From contig DHQL01000006.1 in the NCBI GenBank assembly GCA_002408085.1, positions 1 to 26,473 of the forward strand: a stretch of 26,473 nucleotides of DNA. Reading direction: 5' to 3'. Below, piece by piece: positions 15,500-23,203 of this stretch. Position 1 is the stretch's first letter, and the number at the start of each line of letters is the position of its first letter. This DNA comes from Spirochaeta sp. UBA5339 (lineage in GTDB: Bacteria; Spirochaetota; Spirochaetia; DSM-2461). The notes beneath the pieces were generated by a model. It did not search any database. It had not been told where the DNA came from and saw only the letters and a list, made by a program, of their open reading frames with translations. The position numbers were made by a program, and so were the translations under genes.

Positions 15500-17417
15500 G
15501 GGTACTTGTCTTGATAAACCGGGCACTGCTGAACTCCTTGGGCTTGATCCGGACACCCTGTGCCTTGACCCCCTTCACTAGATACTTGTCCAGGGGAAAG
15601 CCGTCGGCGGCTGTCGGAATCAGTGACTTCTGTTTAAAGTCAACGACTATAGAGACATCTTCCTTGGTTGTAAACCGGACGAACTGGGCTCCCTCGGGGA
15701 GCATCTCATAGACCTTGTTCAGAATAAACTGGGTCACCTTACAGCGTTTAATGTAGGGATAACCGTTCTCCTTGTTCCGGTAGACAATCGAGAAGACCGT
15801 GTTCTCCATGGTTTCCTTGTCGGTGAGACCGCAGTAGAGCAGTCCCTTCCCTACAAAGAGTTTATCAGGAACATCGATAATCTGATAGGTGCAGTCCTTA
15901 CGGATCATCAGAACCCTGTCGTATACCGAGGCTTCGCACATAATGGTGCCCGAAGAGACCTCGTGACCAAGGTACCCGGTATCCTTGTTGTAACGGATCT
16001 TCAGGTTTTTCTGGGCGGCGTCACGGATATCCACCTTCTGAATCTCCATAATCTCGGTACGCCGGGGCATCTTCTTCGCCGCCTTGCCGATAAAGCCGTC
16101 AAGGGTGGCGATGGCGTATTCCTTCAGGTGCTTCAGATGGTAGCGGATCTCCTTGAGCCGTGCCTTGATCTCGTCCATCTCCTTCTTCATCTTGTTGATG
16201 TCGTAGAGGGAGATACGTCTGATGGGGATCTTCAGAAGGCGTTCGATGTCCTCTTCCTCGATATCCCGTTTGATCTCATTCATAAAGGGAGTGAATCCGT
16301 CCCGGACGGCCAGAGTAATGGCTTCAGGGCTCTTCATCTGCTCGATGGCCTTGTAGATCCGCTCTTCGATAAAAATTCTCTCCAGAGTCCGGGCGTGGAG
16401 CTTGTCCAGAAGCTGCCCCTCCTCCAGTTTCAGCTCTTTTTTAAGGACATTGATCAGCTGCCCCGCATGATATTTGATAATCTCGGGGATGGTCATCACC
16501 ACGGGCTTGGTATCGGGACCGATCACCAGGAGGTTTACAGAGAGGGAGACCTCACAGTCTGTGAAGGCATAGAGGCCGTCAAGAACGTCCTTTGTATGAA
16601 CACCCCGGGGGAGTTTGATCTCAATCTCTACCTTGTCTGTTGTAAAGTCGGTGATACCGCCGATCTTGATCTTGTTCTTCCGGGCCGCCGCCTCTACAGA
16701 GGCGATCAGAGTCTCAGTTGTTGTTCCAAAGGGGAGCTCCCGGATGGTGATCTTCTTGGGGTCCTTTGTGTCAAGTTTGGCACGGGAGAGGACCTTGCCG
16801 TTCCCCTCCCTGTACTCGGACACATCCACAAGACCGCCGGTGGGGAAGTCGGGATAGAGCTCAAAGGGCTCGTCCATCAGGAAGGATCGCTCCGCCTGAA
16901 GAACTTCCACAAAGTTATGGGGTAGAATTTTTGTGGACATACCTACTGCGATACCCTCTGCCCCCTGAATCAGAATCAAGGGGATTTTCGCCGGGAAGGT
17001 GATGGGCTCCTTGCGTCGTCCGTCATAAGAGTCCTCAAAATCGGTTATCTCGGGATTGTAGAGGACCTCTTTTGCCAGGGGCAGCAGGCGGCACTCGATA
17101 TATCTTGCAGCCGAAGCGGGGTCACCGGTATATATATTTCCGAAGTTTCCCTGCTTGTCGATAAACATGTCCTTGTTGGCCAGATTTACCAGGGCGCCGT
17201 AGATGGAGGCATCTCCGTGGGGGTGGTACTGCATACAGTGCCCCACCACATTGGCCACCTTGTTGAACTTGCCGTCGTCCACATCGAAAAGGGACTGCAG
17301 AATACGCCGCTGTACGGGCTTCAGGCCGTCGTTTAGATGAGGAATGGCCCTGTCCTTGATTACATAGGAAGCGTACTCGATAAAGTTGGTTTGAAAAAGT
17401 TTATTTACATATGCCAT
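15480..17417 (-). CDS. parC: DNA topoisomerase IV/gyrase-type A subunit
   Basis: The 645-aa breakage-reunion subunit of a type IIA topoisomerase; with its B subunit it decatenates or relaxes chromosomes. Winged-helix region: LKPVQRRIL and HPHGD (65-69). Catalytic tyrosine: Tyr106 in AARYIECR. The C-terminal part (about 470-640) is short, and no GyrA-box (QRRGGKG type) is seen, which favours topoisomerase IV over gyrase. At the quinolone-contact positions after HPHGD (E. coli GyrA Ser83 and Asp87) it has Ala70 and Gly74. ATG 17417 shares one base with the parE stop. It could be listed as a GyrA paralogue; the A/B order parE-parC and absence of the GyrA-box are my reasons for the symbol. Confidence 0.92.
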   Translation of the reverse strand: MAYVNKLFQTNFIEYASYVIKDRAIPHLNDGLKPVQRRILQSLFDVDDGKFNKVANVVGHCMQYHPHGDASIYGALVNLANKDMFIDKQGNFGNIYTGDPASAARYIECRLLPLAKEVLYNPEITDFEDSYDGRRKEPITFPAKIPLILIQGAEGIAVGMSTKILPHNFVEVLQAERSFLMDEPFELYPDFPTGGLVDVSEYREGNGKVLSRAKLDTKDPKKITIRELPFGTTTETLIASVEAAARKNKIKIGGITDFTTDKVEIEIKLPRGVHTKDVLDGLYAFTDCEVSLSVNLLVIGPDTKPVVMTIPEIIKYHAGQLINVLKKELKLEEGQLLDKLHARTLERIFIEERIYKAIEQMKSPEAITLAVRDGFTPFMNEIKRDIEEEDIERLLKIPIRRISLYDINKMKKEMDEIKARLKEIRYHLKHLKEYAIATLDGFIGKAAKKMPRRTEIMEIQKVDIRDAAQKNLKIRYNKDTGYLGHEVSSGTIMCEASVYDRVLMIRKDCTYQIIDVPDKLFVGKGLLYCGLTDKETMENTVFSIVYRNKENGYPYIKRCKVTQFILNKVYEMLPEGAQFVRFTTKEDVSIVVDFKQKSLIPTAADGFPLDKYLVKGVKAQGVRIKPKEFSSARFIKTSTLEKKDN

Positions 17418-19213
17418 CAGACAAGGTTCTCCATAATGTATTTGCGGCGGTCAGGGGTGTTTTTGCCCATGTAGAACTCCAGCATCCCGCCGATCTCCTT
17501 CATGGACTTGATATTTACCGGAACAATCCGCATGTCCTCGCCGATAAACTGACCGAATTCAGTAGGGGATATCTCACCGAGTCCCTTAAAGCGGGTTACC
17601 TCATGGCCCTTGATGGCGGCCATGGCCTGGTCCCGCTCCTTCTCGTTGTAGCAGTAGACTGTCTTTTTCTTGTTCCGCACACGGAAAAGGGGTGTCTCCA
17701 GAATCCAGATATGCTCAGCAAGCACCAGCTCCTCAAAGTAGTTGAGGAAAAATGTCAGAAGAAGGTTCCTGATATGGAAGCCGTCGGTGTCCGCATCGGT
17801 GGCCACCACGATCCGGTCATAGCGCAGGTCGTCGATGGAGTTCTCTATTCCCAGAGCCATCATCAGGTTGTAGAGCTCTTCGTTGCGGTAGATGTCCGCA
17901 GGCTTCTTGCCGAAGGAGTTCCAGGGCTTCCCCCTGAGGGAGTAGATGGCCTGAAGGTAGACGTCCCGGCAGGAGACCATGGACCCCGTAGCCGACTGTC
18001 CCTCGGTAATAAATATCGTTGAGCCCCTGCCCTTGTCGCCATCGGCCCTATGGTACTTGCAGTCCTTGAGCTTCGGGATATTGAGGGAGATCTTCTTGGC
18101 CGCCGCCTTGGCTTCCTTCTTTACGGCGTTCAGCTCCTTCCGGAGCTTTTCGTTTGTAATGATCTTGTTTTCCAGAAGCTGCGCGGCTTCGGAGTTCTTG
18201 TGAAGGAAGTCGACAAACCCCGCCTTTGTCTCATTGACGATCCAGGACCGGATGTCAGAGTTACCCAGCTTGTTCTTGGTCTGGCTCTCGAATACCGGTT
18301 CCTTGATCTTGATGGCGATGGCTCCCGCCAGTCCCTCCCGAACATCGGTTCCCGAGTAGTTCTTCTTGTAGAAGTCATTGACCCCTTTCAGAATTCCCTC
18401 ACGGTAGGCGCTCAGGTGGGTCCCCCCGTCGGAGGTAAACTGGCCGTTAACAAAGGAGAAGTAACTCTCACCATAGGTATTGGTATGAGTAAAGGCGCAC
18501 TCCATCTTGTCCGACTGGAAGTAGCCTATCTCGTAGAGGGTCTCATCCCCCACCTCGGCGTGAAGAAGATCCCAGAGTCCCCTTTTGGACTCGAATTTCT
18601 GTTTATTGAAATAGAGGCGGAGTCCCTTGTTCAGGCAGGCGTAGTTCCAGCAGCGCTGCTCAAGAAATTCATGAATAAAATTGTACTCACCGAAGATCTC
18701 CTCATCGGGAATAAACTCGACGAAGGTACCGTCCTCCACATCGGGGGCCTTGCCCTTCTTCTGGGAGATCAGAGTCCCCTTTTCGAAGACAGCCTCGGCA
18801 TACTGACCGTCCCGGTAGGCACGAACAAGGAAGTGGGAGGAGAGGGCGTTTACAGCCTTGGTACCCACACCGTTGAGTCCCACGGAGAACTGGAACACAT
18901 CGTCATTGTACTTGGCACCGGTGTTGATGACCGACACACACTCGACAATCTTCCCCAGGGGAATACCGCGCCCCCGGTCACGGACCTGAACCTTCTTGTC
19001 CTGAACAGAGATATCGACACGGTTGCCGTAGCCCATGATGAACTCGTCAATCGCGTTATCCACCACCTCTTTTATAAGGATATATATACCGTCGTCCTGA
19101 TTGCTTCCGTTTCCCAGACGGCCGATATACATACCGGATCTGAGACGGATATGCTCCAGGGAACTTAGTGTTTTAATTTTACTTTCGTCGTAATTGGTCT
19201 TCTTCGCACTCAT
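17417..19213 (-). CDS. parE: DNA topoisomerase IV/gyrase-type B subunit
   Basis: The 598-aa ATPase subunit of the topoisomerase. The GHKL ATP site is intact: EVVDNAIDE (49-57), DRGRGIP (79-85) and GLNGVGTKAVNALS (112-125). The TOPRIM metal site has Glu404 and DADTDG (473-478), with FKGLGE further on. The usual EGDSA is EGQSATGS here, so the Asp known as GyrB Asp426/ParE Asp420 is Gln406. Residues 355-375 form a Lys/Ala-rich helix. ATG 19213 has no ribosome binding site; the promoter at 19222-19250 would start transcription almost on the ATG. First gene of the long minus-strand run. Confidence 0.94.
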   Translation of the reverse strand: MSAKKTNYDESKIKTLSSLEHIRLRSGMYIGRLGNGSNQDDGIYILIKEVVDNAIDEFIMGYGNRVDISVQDKKVQVRDRGRGIPLGKIVECVSVINTGAKYNDDVFQFSVGLNGVGTKAVNALSSHFLVRAYRDGQYAEAVFEKGTLISQKKGKAPDVEDGTFVEFIPDEEIFGEYNFIHEFLEQRCWNYACLNKGLRLYFNKQKFESKRGLWDLLHAEVGDETLYEIGYFQSDKMECAFTHTNTYGESYFSFVNGQFTSDGGTHLSAYREGILKGVNDFYKKNYSGTDVREGLAGAIAIKIKEPVFESQTKNKLGNSDIRSWIVNETKAGFVDFLHKNSEAAQLLENKIITNEKLRKELNAVKKEAKAAAKKISLNIPKLKDCKYHRADGDKGRGSTIFITEGQSATGSMVSCRDVYLQAIYSLRGKPWNSFGKKPADIYRNEELYNLMMALGIENSIDDLRYDRIVVATDADTDGFHIRNLLLTFFLNYFEELVLAEHIWILETPLFRVRNKKKTVYCYNEKERDQAMAAIKGHEVTRFKGLGEISPTEFGQFIGEDMRIVPVNIKSMKEIGGMLEFYMGKNTPDRRKYIMENLV

Positions 19214-19221
19214 AGAAAGAG

Positions 19222-19250
19222 ATGATATTCTGAGTCAATAAAATTGTAAA
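19222..19250 (-). promoter_or_regulatory. Promoter of the parE-to-priA run, TTTACA-N17-TATCAT
   Basis: The -35 TTTACA (19245-19250) and -10 TATCAT (19222-19227) each match consensus in 5 of 6 positions, with a 17-bp spacer. The -10 ends 8 bases before ATG 19213, and there is no Shine-Dalgarno, so the transcript may be leaderless or nearly so. It lies in the 63-bp gap after the TetR-like gene. Confidence 0.5.
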
Positions 19251-19276
19251 GAGAGAGAAAAAGACAATCTCTGTTC

Positions 19277-19948
19277 TCAGATGGCTGTCAGACCGGCAAG
19301 CTGATCTCTTACAGGAGCCAGAAGAGAGTCCACCACATCTTCCTCCGAAGGAAAGCAGGAGACATCACCCGTTTCAATGTAAAGATAACAGTATTCAAAT
19401 ACACGATTCTGCATGGTCTCCATCAGCTGACGAATCAGAAAAAAAAGCAGCATTTCCATCGATGAGTCAGTCTCAGCTATTTTCTCTTCACGAGCCTGAT
19501 GTTTAAGGATTGCCAATGACCGGAGAACCAGCTGTTCCATGGTTTTATTGATACTGTACTTTTTGTCCAGCCTCCTGTTCATGGCAAATCCCTGAAATAG
19601 AATCATTATTTCCGGATAGCTCCTGTTGATGTTGTAGATCAGCCTCATTATCCCCGTGAGCTTATCAAGAAAACTGGATTCCGATTTTTCCAGTTCTCTC
19701 AGTTTTTCCAGGACTGCCTGTACCGGAGCATTCATTAAATCATTGATAATTGAGTGCTGTCCTGAGAACAGCCTCTTAAGATCCTCTTCGGGCACCCCGC
19801 TGATACATGCAAGTACTTCGGAAGGGATGTTTTCCCGTCCCTCTTTCAGCAGTTTCTTTGCCAGAGATCCGAAAAGAACATCAATATGTCTGTCATCTCC
19901 GAAGTAGGAGACCAGACGGCTTTTCTGACTGTTAATATCAGCGCTCAT
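19277..19948 (-). CDS. TetR-like helical protein with a degenerate helix-turn-helix
   Basis: A 223-aa all-helical protein. Residues about 25-72 follow the pattern of a TetR DNA-binding domain: a first helix VLFGSLAKKLLKEG, then VLACISGVPEEDLKRLFSG in the place of the recognition region, then a helix (SIINDLMNAPV). The usual signature (AGVSxGTxYxYFxxKexL) is poorly kept: GVPEEDLKRLFSGQH lacks the Gly-Thr and the Tyr-Tyr-Phe positions. The rest resembles a TetR ligand/dimerisation domain. There is no membrane segment. No ribosome binding site precedes ATG 19948; a TAAAAT ends seven bases before it. It is downstream of the flavodiiron gene but separated by a terminator. It may be a redox-linked regulator, or a TetR-fold protein that no longer binds DNA. 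Confidence 0.6.
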   Translation of the reverse strand: MSADINSQKSRLVSYFGDDRHIDVLFGSLAKKLLKEGRENIPSEVLACISGVPEEDLKRLFSGQHSIINDLMNAPVQAVLEKLRELEKSESSFLDKLTGIMRLIYNINRSYPEIMILFQGFAMNRRLDKKYSINKTMEQLVLRSLAILKHQAREEKIAETDSSMEMLLFFLIRQLMETMQNRVFEYCYLYIETGDVSCFPSEEDVVDSLLAPVRDQLAGLTAI

Positions 19949-19955
19949 TTGCTGA

Positions 19956-19961
19956 ATTTTA
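19956..19961 (-). promoter_or_regulatory. Possible -10 element of the TetR-like gene
   Basis: TAAAAT on the minus strand ends seven bases before ATG 19948. There is no -35 at normal spacing. Upstream (19968-19981) the minus strand carries a direct repeat CCATCGG-CCATCGG that could be a regulator site. The assignment is weak and rests mainly on the same geometry as the other Shine-Dalgarno-less starts in the window. Confidence 0.3.
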
Positions 19962-19994
19962 GTACATCCCGATGGCCGATGGTATGGTATATAT

Positions 19995-20021
19995 AAAAAA
20001 ACTCCCCCGAAACAGGGGGAG
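19995..20021 (-). terminator. Intrinsic terminator after the flavodiiron gene
   Basis: On the minus strand a perfect 7-bp stem CTCCCCC/GGGGGAG with a six-base loop is followed by T7 (19995-20001). It lies 48 bp after the flavodiiron stop codon and separates that gene from the TetR-like gene. Confidence 0.92.
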
Positions 20022-20068
20022 CCGTCAGTTTATTTGTATATGCGAATCAGCTTTGAGACCGGCAGATC

Positions 20069-21304
20069 TCAATCGCAGTTTTTACCGGCAAATTCCTTAA
20101 CCAGTACAGCAAGCTCCTTACCCCGTTCATAGGCCATTTTAAGCTCATCTTCACCGGGTGCACCCTGCCACTCAACGGACTCAAGGAATTCCCACTTCAG
20201 AGATTCCGTTGCAGTCCCCAGCTCCTTCTCCGCTCCGCCGGACCAGCCGAAGGAACCGAAGCGGAAAGCCTTCTTGTTCTGTACCTTTTTTCTGTTGAAG
20301 TCATCGATTACATGGGCCATGGGGGGGAACATCTTGTACTCATAGGTGGGCATCCCCAGAACGATTCCCGCGGATCTCCAGGCGTCTGCCAGAATAAAGC
20401 CGATATCATCCTCGGGAACCTGATACTGATGGACGGGAACTTTTTCGCTTCTGATTCCCTTGATTACCTCGGTCACAAGCTTTGCGGTATTGCCGTACAT
20501 GGAGCCCCACACAACGGTGATCTCGGGACACGCGGGGCCCTTCATATAGGAGGCATACCGGGCATAGCGCTCGACAATAACCGAAGGATTCTCTCTCCAG
20601 ATAATACCATGGGAGGGACAGATCATGGAGATATCCAACCCTTCAAGCTTTTTAAGTCCACGCTCCACAAAGGTTGAGAAAGAGGCTACGATATTGGCGT
20701 AGTAGCGCAGGGCCTCTTTTTCAAAGAAGGCGTGCTGGTCATCAGAGATCTCATCATCAAAGACCGCATTCTCCTCAACGCTTCCGTAGGATCCGAAGGC
20801 ATCGCAGGAGAAGAGGATTTTCTGCTGGGGCAGATAGGCCATCATCGTCTCGGGCCAGTGGATATTTGGTGTCTCGAAGAACTGAAGGCTCAGGTCCTGC
20901 CCCAGATCCAGAACCTCTCCGTCCTCGATGGCGTGAACATTCTCTGTAACACCACTGAAATGTTCCACAAGGGGCACTGCCTTTTTAGTACAGTAGACCT
21001 CCATGGCGGGATTCTTCTGTCTGAACTCTCCCAGCCAGCCTGAGTGGTCGGGCTCCATATGGTTCACAATAATATAGTCGATATTCTCCGGGGTGACACC
21101 GATCTCTTCGAGCTGGGCATTGATGCTTCCGGGAAAATCATCCTTGTCCTGGGTCAGGTCGATAACGGCGGTCTTGTCTCCCTTAACAACATAAGTGTTA
21201 ATTGATGTGCCGTCGGGAATCGCCCAGATTCCTTCAAACAGATTGCCGGGATCAATATTTACACCGAGACGGTAGACACCTTCACAGATTTTTACAGTTT
21301 TCAT
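20069..21304 (-). CDS. Flavodiiron protein (A-type: metallo-beta-lactamase plus flavodoxin)
   Basis: A 411-aa oxygen and/or nitric-oxide reductase of the FprA/ROO family that protects anaerobes. The N-terminal lactamase-like domain has the diiron ligands His82, Glu84, Asp86, His87 (NHMEPDHSGW), His149 (NIHWPE), Asp168 (SCDAFG) and His232 (CPSHG); all are present. The flavodoxin domain starts near 262 with the FMN loop WGSMYGNTAK and has a second loop MPTYEYKMFP. There is no rubredoxin or other extra C-terminal domain. AAGGAG lies six bases before ATG 21304. It is a single-gene unit with a strong promoter (21386-21414) and its own terminator. Substrate preference (O2 or NO) cannot be read from the sequence, so no gene symbol is given. 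Confidence 0.95.
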   Translation of the reverse strand: MKTVKICEGVYRLGVNIDPGNLFEGIWAIPDGTSINTYVVKGDKTAVIDLTQDKDDFPGSINAQLEEIGVTPENIDYIIVNHMEPDHSGWLGEFRQKNPAMEVYCTKKAVPLVEHFSGVTENVHAIEDGEVLDLGQDLSLQFFETPNIHWPETMMAYLPQQKILFSCDAFGSYGSVEENAVFDDEISDDQHAFFEKEALRYYANIVASFSTFVERGLKKLEGLDISMICPSHGIIWRENPSVIVERYARYASYMKGPACPEITVVWGSMYGNTAKLVTEVIKGIRSEKVPVHQYQVPEDDIGFILADAWRSAGIVLGMPTYEYKMFPPMAHVIDDFNRKKVQNKKAFRFGSFGWSGGAEKELGTATESLKWEFLESVEWQGAPGEDELKMAYERGKELAVLVKEFAGKNCD

Positions 21305-21385
21305 TTTGCTCTCCTTGCAGACTTCTTGCTTTATATTCAGCTTCTTAAGCGTAATTTTACACCGGTATACAGTGATTCAGAAACC

Positions 21386-21414
21386 ATTATAGTAAAAAGC
21401 CCCTCGGGAAACAA
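21386..21414 (-). promoter_or_regulatory. Strong promoter of the flavodiiron gene, TTGTTT-N17-TATAAT
   Basis: The -10 is a perfect TATAAT (21386-21391) and the -35 is TTGTTT (21409-21414), spaced 17 bp. The predicted start near 21379 leaves a 75-base leader with AAGGAG before the ATG. The leader contains a near-palindrome, TACACCGGTATA (21358-21369), that could bind a regulator. The 185-bp gap 21305-21489 holds nothing else I can identify. Confidence 0.7.
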
Positions 21415-21489
21415 TCGTAAACATCTACTCTTTCCCCGATCTTTCCCTGAACCGGTTATCAGAGAACTGAGTGTGGGATCTTGCGGTAC

Positions 21490-21969
21490 TTAAAGCCCCC
21501 GGGCCTTGCGGAAACGCTCCTCCGCAAGCATCTGCACCAGGGTTCTGTCAAAACAGGATGAGAAGGACCTGAGTTCCCTGGCTCCGTAATTGCTCCCCTT
21601 CTCCTGCTCTATTCCCGCTTCCCGCATCATCTGCATAAAATCACGCTGCTGCAGACGTTCACGGATATTGTTTTTGGTATAGGCCGTCCCCCTGTCGTTA
21701 ATCACGGCCCGTTCGGTCTCCACCATCCGGGAGGCAAGAGGGATATCTCTGGTGATAACCAGATCCCCCTTCACACAGTGCTCCTCAATATAGTCATCGG
21801 CACTGTCGGCCTCGGGGGAGGTCTGTACAAAGTGAATAAATTCCGACTCCGGTAAAGGGAGTGTCCGGTTAGCCACATAGAACAAGTGAACCTGCTCTTT
21901 TATACATCTTTTATTTACGATTTCCCGGACCTGTCTGGGACAGGAGTCTCCGTCAATCCAGATCTTCAT
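21490..21969 (-). CDS. YaiI/YqxD (DUF188, UPF0178) family protein
   Basis: A 159-aa protein of the DUF188 family, which has a PIN-like fold and no settled function. Family features: N-terminal acidic motif IWIDGDSCPRQVREI (3-17, normally DADACPV), VQTSPEADSADDYI (48-61), DLVITRDIPLASRM and the invariant-like RDFMQMMREAG segment, all acidic positions expected of a nuclease-like site. The family's usual run NDRGTxYTxxNI is present (NDRGTAYTKNNI). It starts directly after the manA stop, so it is translated from the manA message. Confidence 0.9.
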   Translation of the reverse strand: MKIWIDGDSCPRQVREIVNKRCIKEQVHLFYVANRTLPLPESEFIHFVQTSPEADSADDYIEEHCVKGDLVITRDIPLASRMVETERAVINDRGTAYTKNNIRERLQQRDFMQMMREAGIEQEKGSNYGARELRSFSSCFDRTLVQMLAEERFRKARGL

Positions 21970-23139
21970 CTACCGGGGAACCCTTGCCAGAAAAGCAGTG
22001 CCCTCACCCTCAATACGGCGGCTGCTGCCGGAACCCGAAAGAAAACAGGACTCTCCCGCCTTCAGATTCAGGACCTGTCCCTCTTCGGAGACTGTCAGGC
22101 AGCCGCTGTCCACGGCCAGAATGGACACGGGATAGTCTTTATCAAGGGCAACGGAGCCTTTACGGCCGTCTATTCGAACCAGCTCAAACTCCGTTGACGG
22201 AGTCCGGTAGACAAGGGTGCCCTCCGCCTCGGGTTCGGGCCTAATACGGACAAGGGGAAGGGATTCAAAGAGAAGGGTCTTCTCCAGCTCCTTCAGATCC
22301 ATAAACTTGCTTGTCAAACCGCCGCGAAGAACATTATCTGAGTTGGCCATCAGTTCCATACCGAATCCCTGAAGGTAGGCATGAAGCTCTCCCGCAGGCA
22401 GATAGAGGGCCTCCCCGGGATTAAGGCGGATGGTATTCAGATAGAGAGGAGCCAGCACAGAGATGTCCCCCGGATACTTTTCATCAAGCTTAACGACCCA
22501 GCCGCAGGCGGCATCGGTGCTCTTTCTGCAGTGAGAGAGGGCCGCGTCAAGAAGAGTCTTCTTTGATTCATCATTCAGATTCATAAGTGCAATAAAAAAA
22601 GTTCTATGAAAACTGCTTCCGGATTCAGAGAAAAGAAGAGACTCTAATTCAGAGGGACAGAAGGGTGCAAAATACTCCCTGATCTCTTTGGCGGGACGGA
22701 AACCCTTCATGGCCCAGTATTCACTGATGGCGCAGATAATCTCCGGTTTATGGTTGTCGTCTTTGTAGTTTCTGTTAAAGGCATCAAGGGGGATACCTTC
22801 GCGGTTTTCCCGTTCATAACCCTCTTCGGCCTGTTTTTTGCTGGGATGTGCCTGGATGGAGAGAGGCTCTCCGGCGGCCAGAAATTTAAAAAGATAGGGA
22901 AGATCTCCGAATTTCCCGGCAACATCGCTGCCCAGGTACTCTTCGGGATTTTTCAGAATAAGCTCTTCCAGGCTTATGGGAGTTCCGTCGGGAGACTCCA
23001 CCATGGACATACCTCTGGGATGAACTCCCATCCACATCTCTGCAAGGGGCCCGGTGCTCTCAATACCGACAAGCTCCTGCAGATATACCTTTGATCCCCA
23101 GGGATAATCCTGGATCGTATTTGTCATTTTAGCAATCAT
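21970..23139 (-). CDS. manA: Mannose-6-phosphate isomerase, type I
   Basis: A 389-aa zinc enzyme that interconverts mannose 6-phosphate and fructose 6-phosphate, supplying mannose for envelope sugars or feeding it to glycolysis. Zinc ligands: Gln96 and His98 in SIQAHPSK, Glu133 in NHKPE, and His253 in AGELHAYLQG. The segment MELMANSDNVLRGGLTSK is diagnostic of type I enzymes. No ribosome binding site precedes ATG 23139. A TATACT -10 ends seven bases before it, suggesting a leaderless transcript. An internal ATG at 23127 would lose four residues and also lacks a binding site. The DUF188 gene follows without a gap. Confidence 0.95.
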   Translation of the reverse strand: MIAKMTNTIQDYPWGSKVYLQELVGIESTGPLAEMWMGVHPRGMSMVESPDGTPISLEELILKNPEEYLGSDVAGKFGDLPYLFKFLAAGEPLSIQAHPSKKQAEEGYERENREGIPLDAFNRNYKDDNHKPEIICAISEYWAMKGFRPAKEIREYFAPFCPSELESLLFSESGSSFHRTFFIALMNLNDESKKTLLDAALSHCRKSTDAACGWVVKLDEKYPGDISVLAPLYLNTIRLNPGEALYLPAGELHAYLQGFGMELMANSDNVLRGGLTSKFMDLKELEKTLLFESLPLVRIRPEPEAEGTLVYRTPSTEFELVRIDGRKGSVALDKDYPVSILAVDSGCLTVSEEGQVLNLKAGESCFLSGSGSSRRIEGEGTAFLARVPR

Positions 23140-23146
23140 GGAACAA

Positions 23147-23152
23147 AGTATA
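23147..23152 (-). promoter_or_regulatory. -10 element of manA
   Basis: TATACT on the minus strand (5 of 6 to consensus) ends seven bases before ATG 23139. The -35 region is weak (TTTCTA at 17 bp). An inverted repeat GGCACT...AGTGCC, with about 22 bases between the arms, lies just upstream (within 23161-23195) and may be an activator or repressor site. Confidence 0.4.
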
Positions 23153-23203
23153 GACAATCAGGGCACTCTTAGAAAGCCTGTTTTTTAAAGTGCCGGAACA
23201 GCC

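Noticed and set aside
15963..19168. Long plus-strand open frames opposite parC and parE (15963-16925, 17411-18022, 18050-19168)
   Set aside because: The minus-strand genes have complete family motifs across their length. The antisense frames are Leu/Val/Gly-rich with no domain and no start signals.
21395..21410. Hairpin plus T-run as a terminator for manA-DUF188
   Set aside because: The GC-rich stem would be only about three base pairs and it lies inside the flavodiiron promoter spacer.
21358..21456. Two ACCGGT palindromes (21361-21366 and 21451-21456) flanking the flavodiiron promoter as a looping operator pair
   Set aside because: Only the six-base core is shared; flanks differ. A six-base palindrome twice in 100 bp is weak evidence, so it was kept as a note within the promoter entry.
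23161..23195. Inverted repeat GGCACT...AGTGCC as a terminator after the LacI gene
   Set aside because: The arms are six bases with about 22 between them and there is no T-run on the minus strand; a regulator site is as likely.
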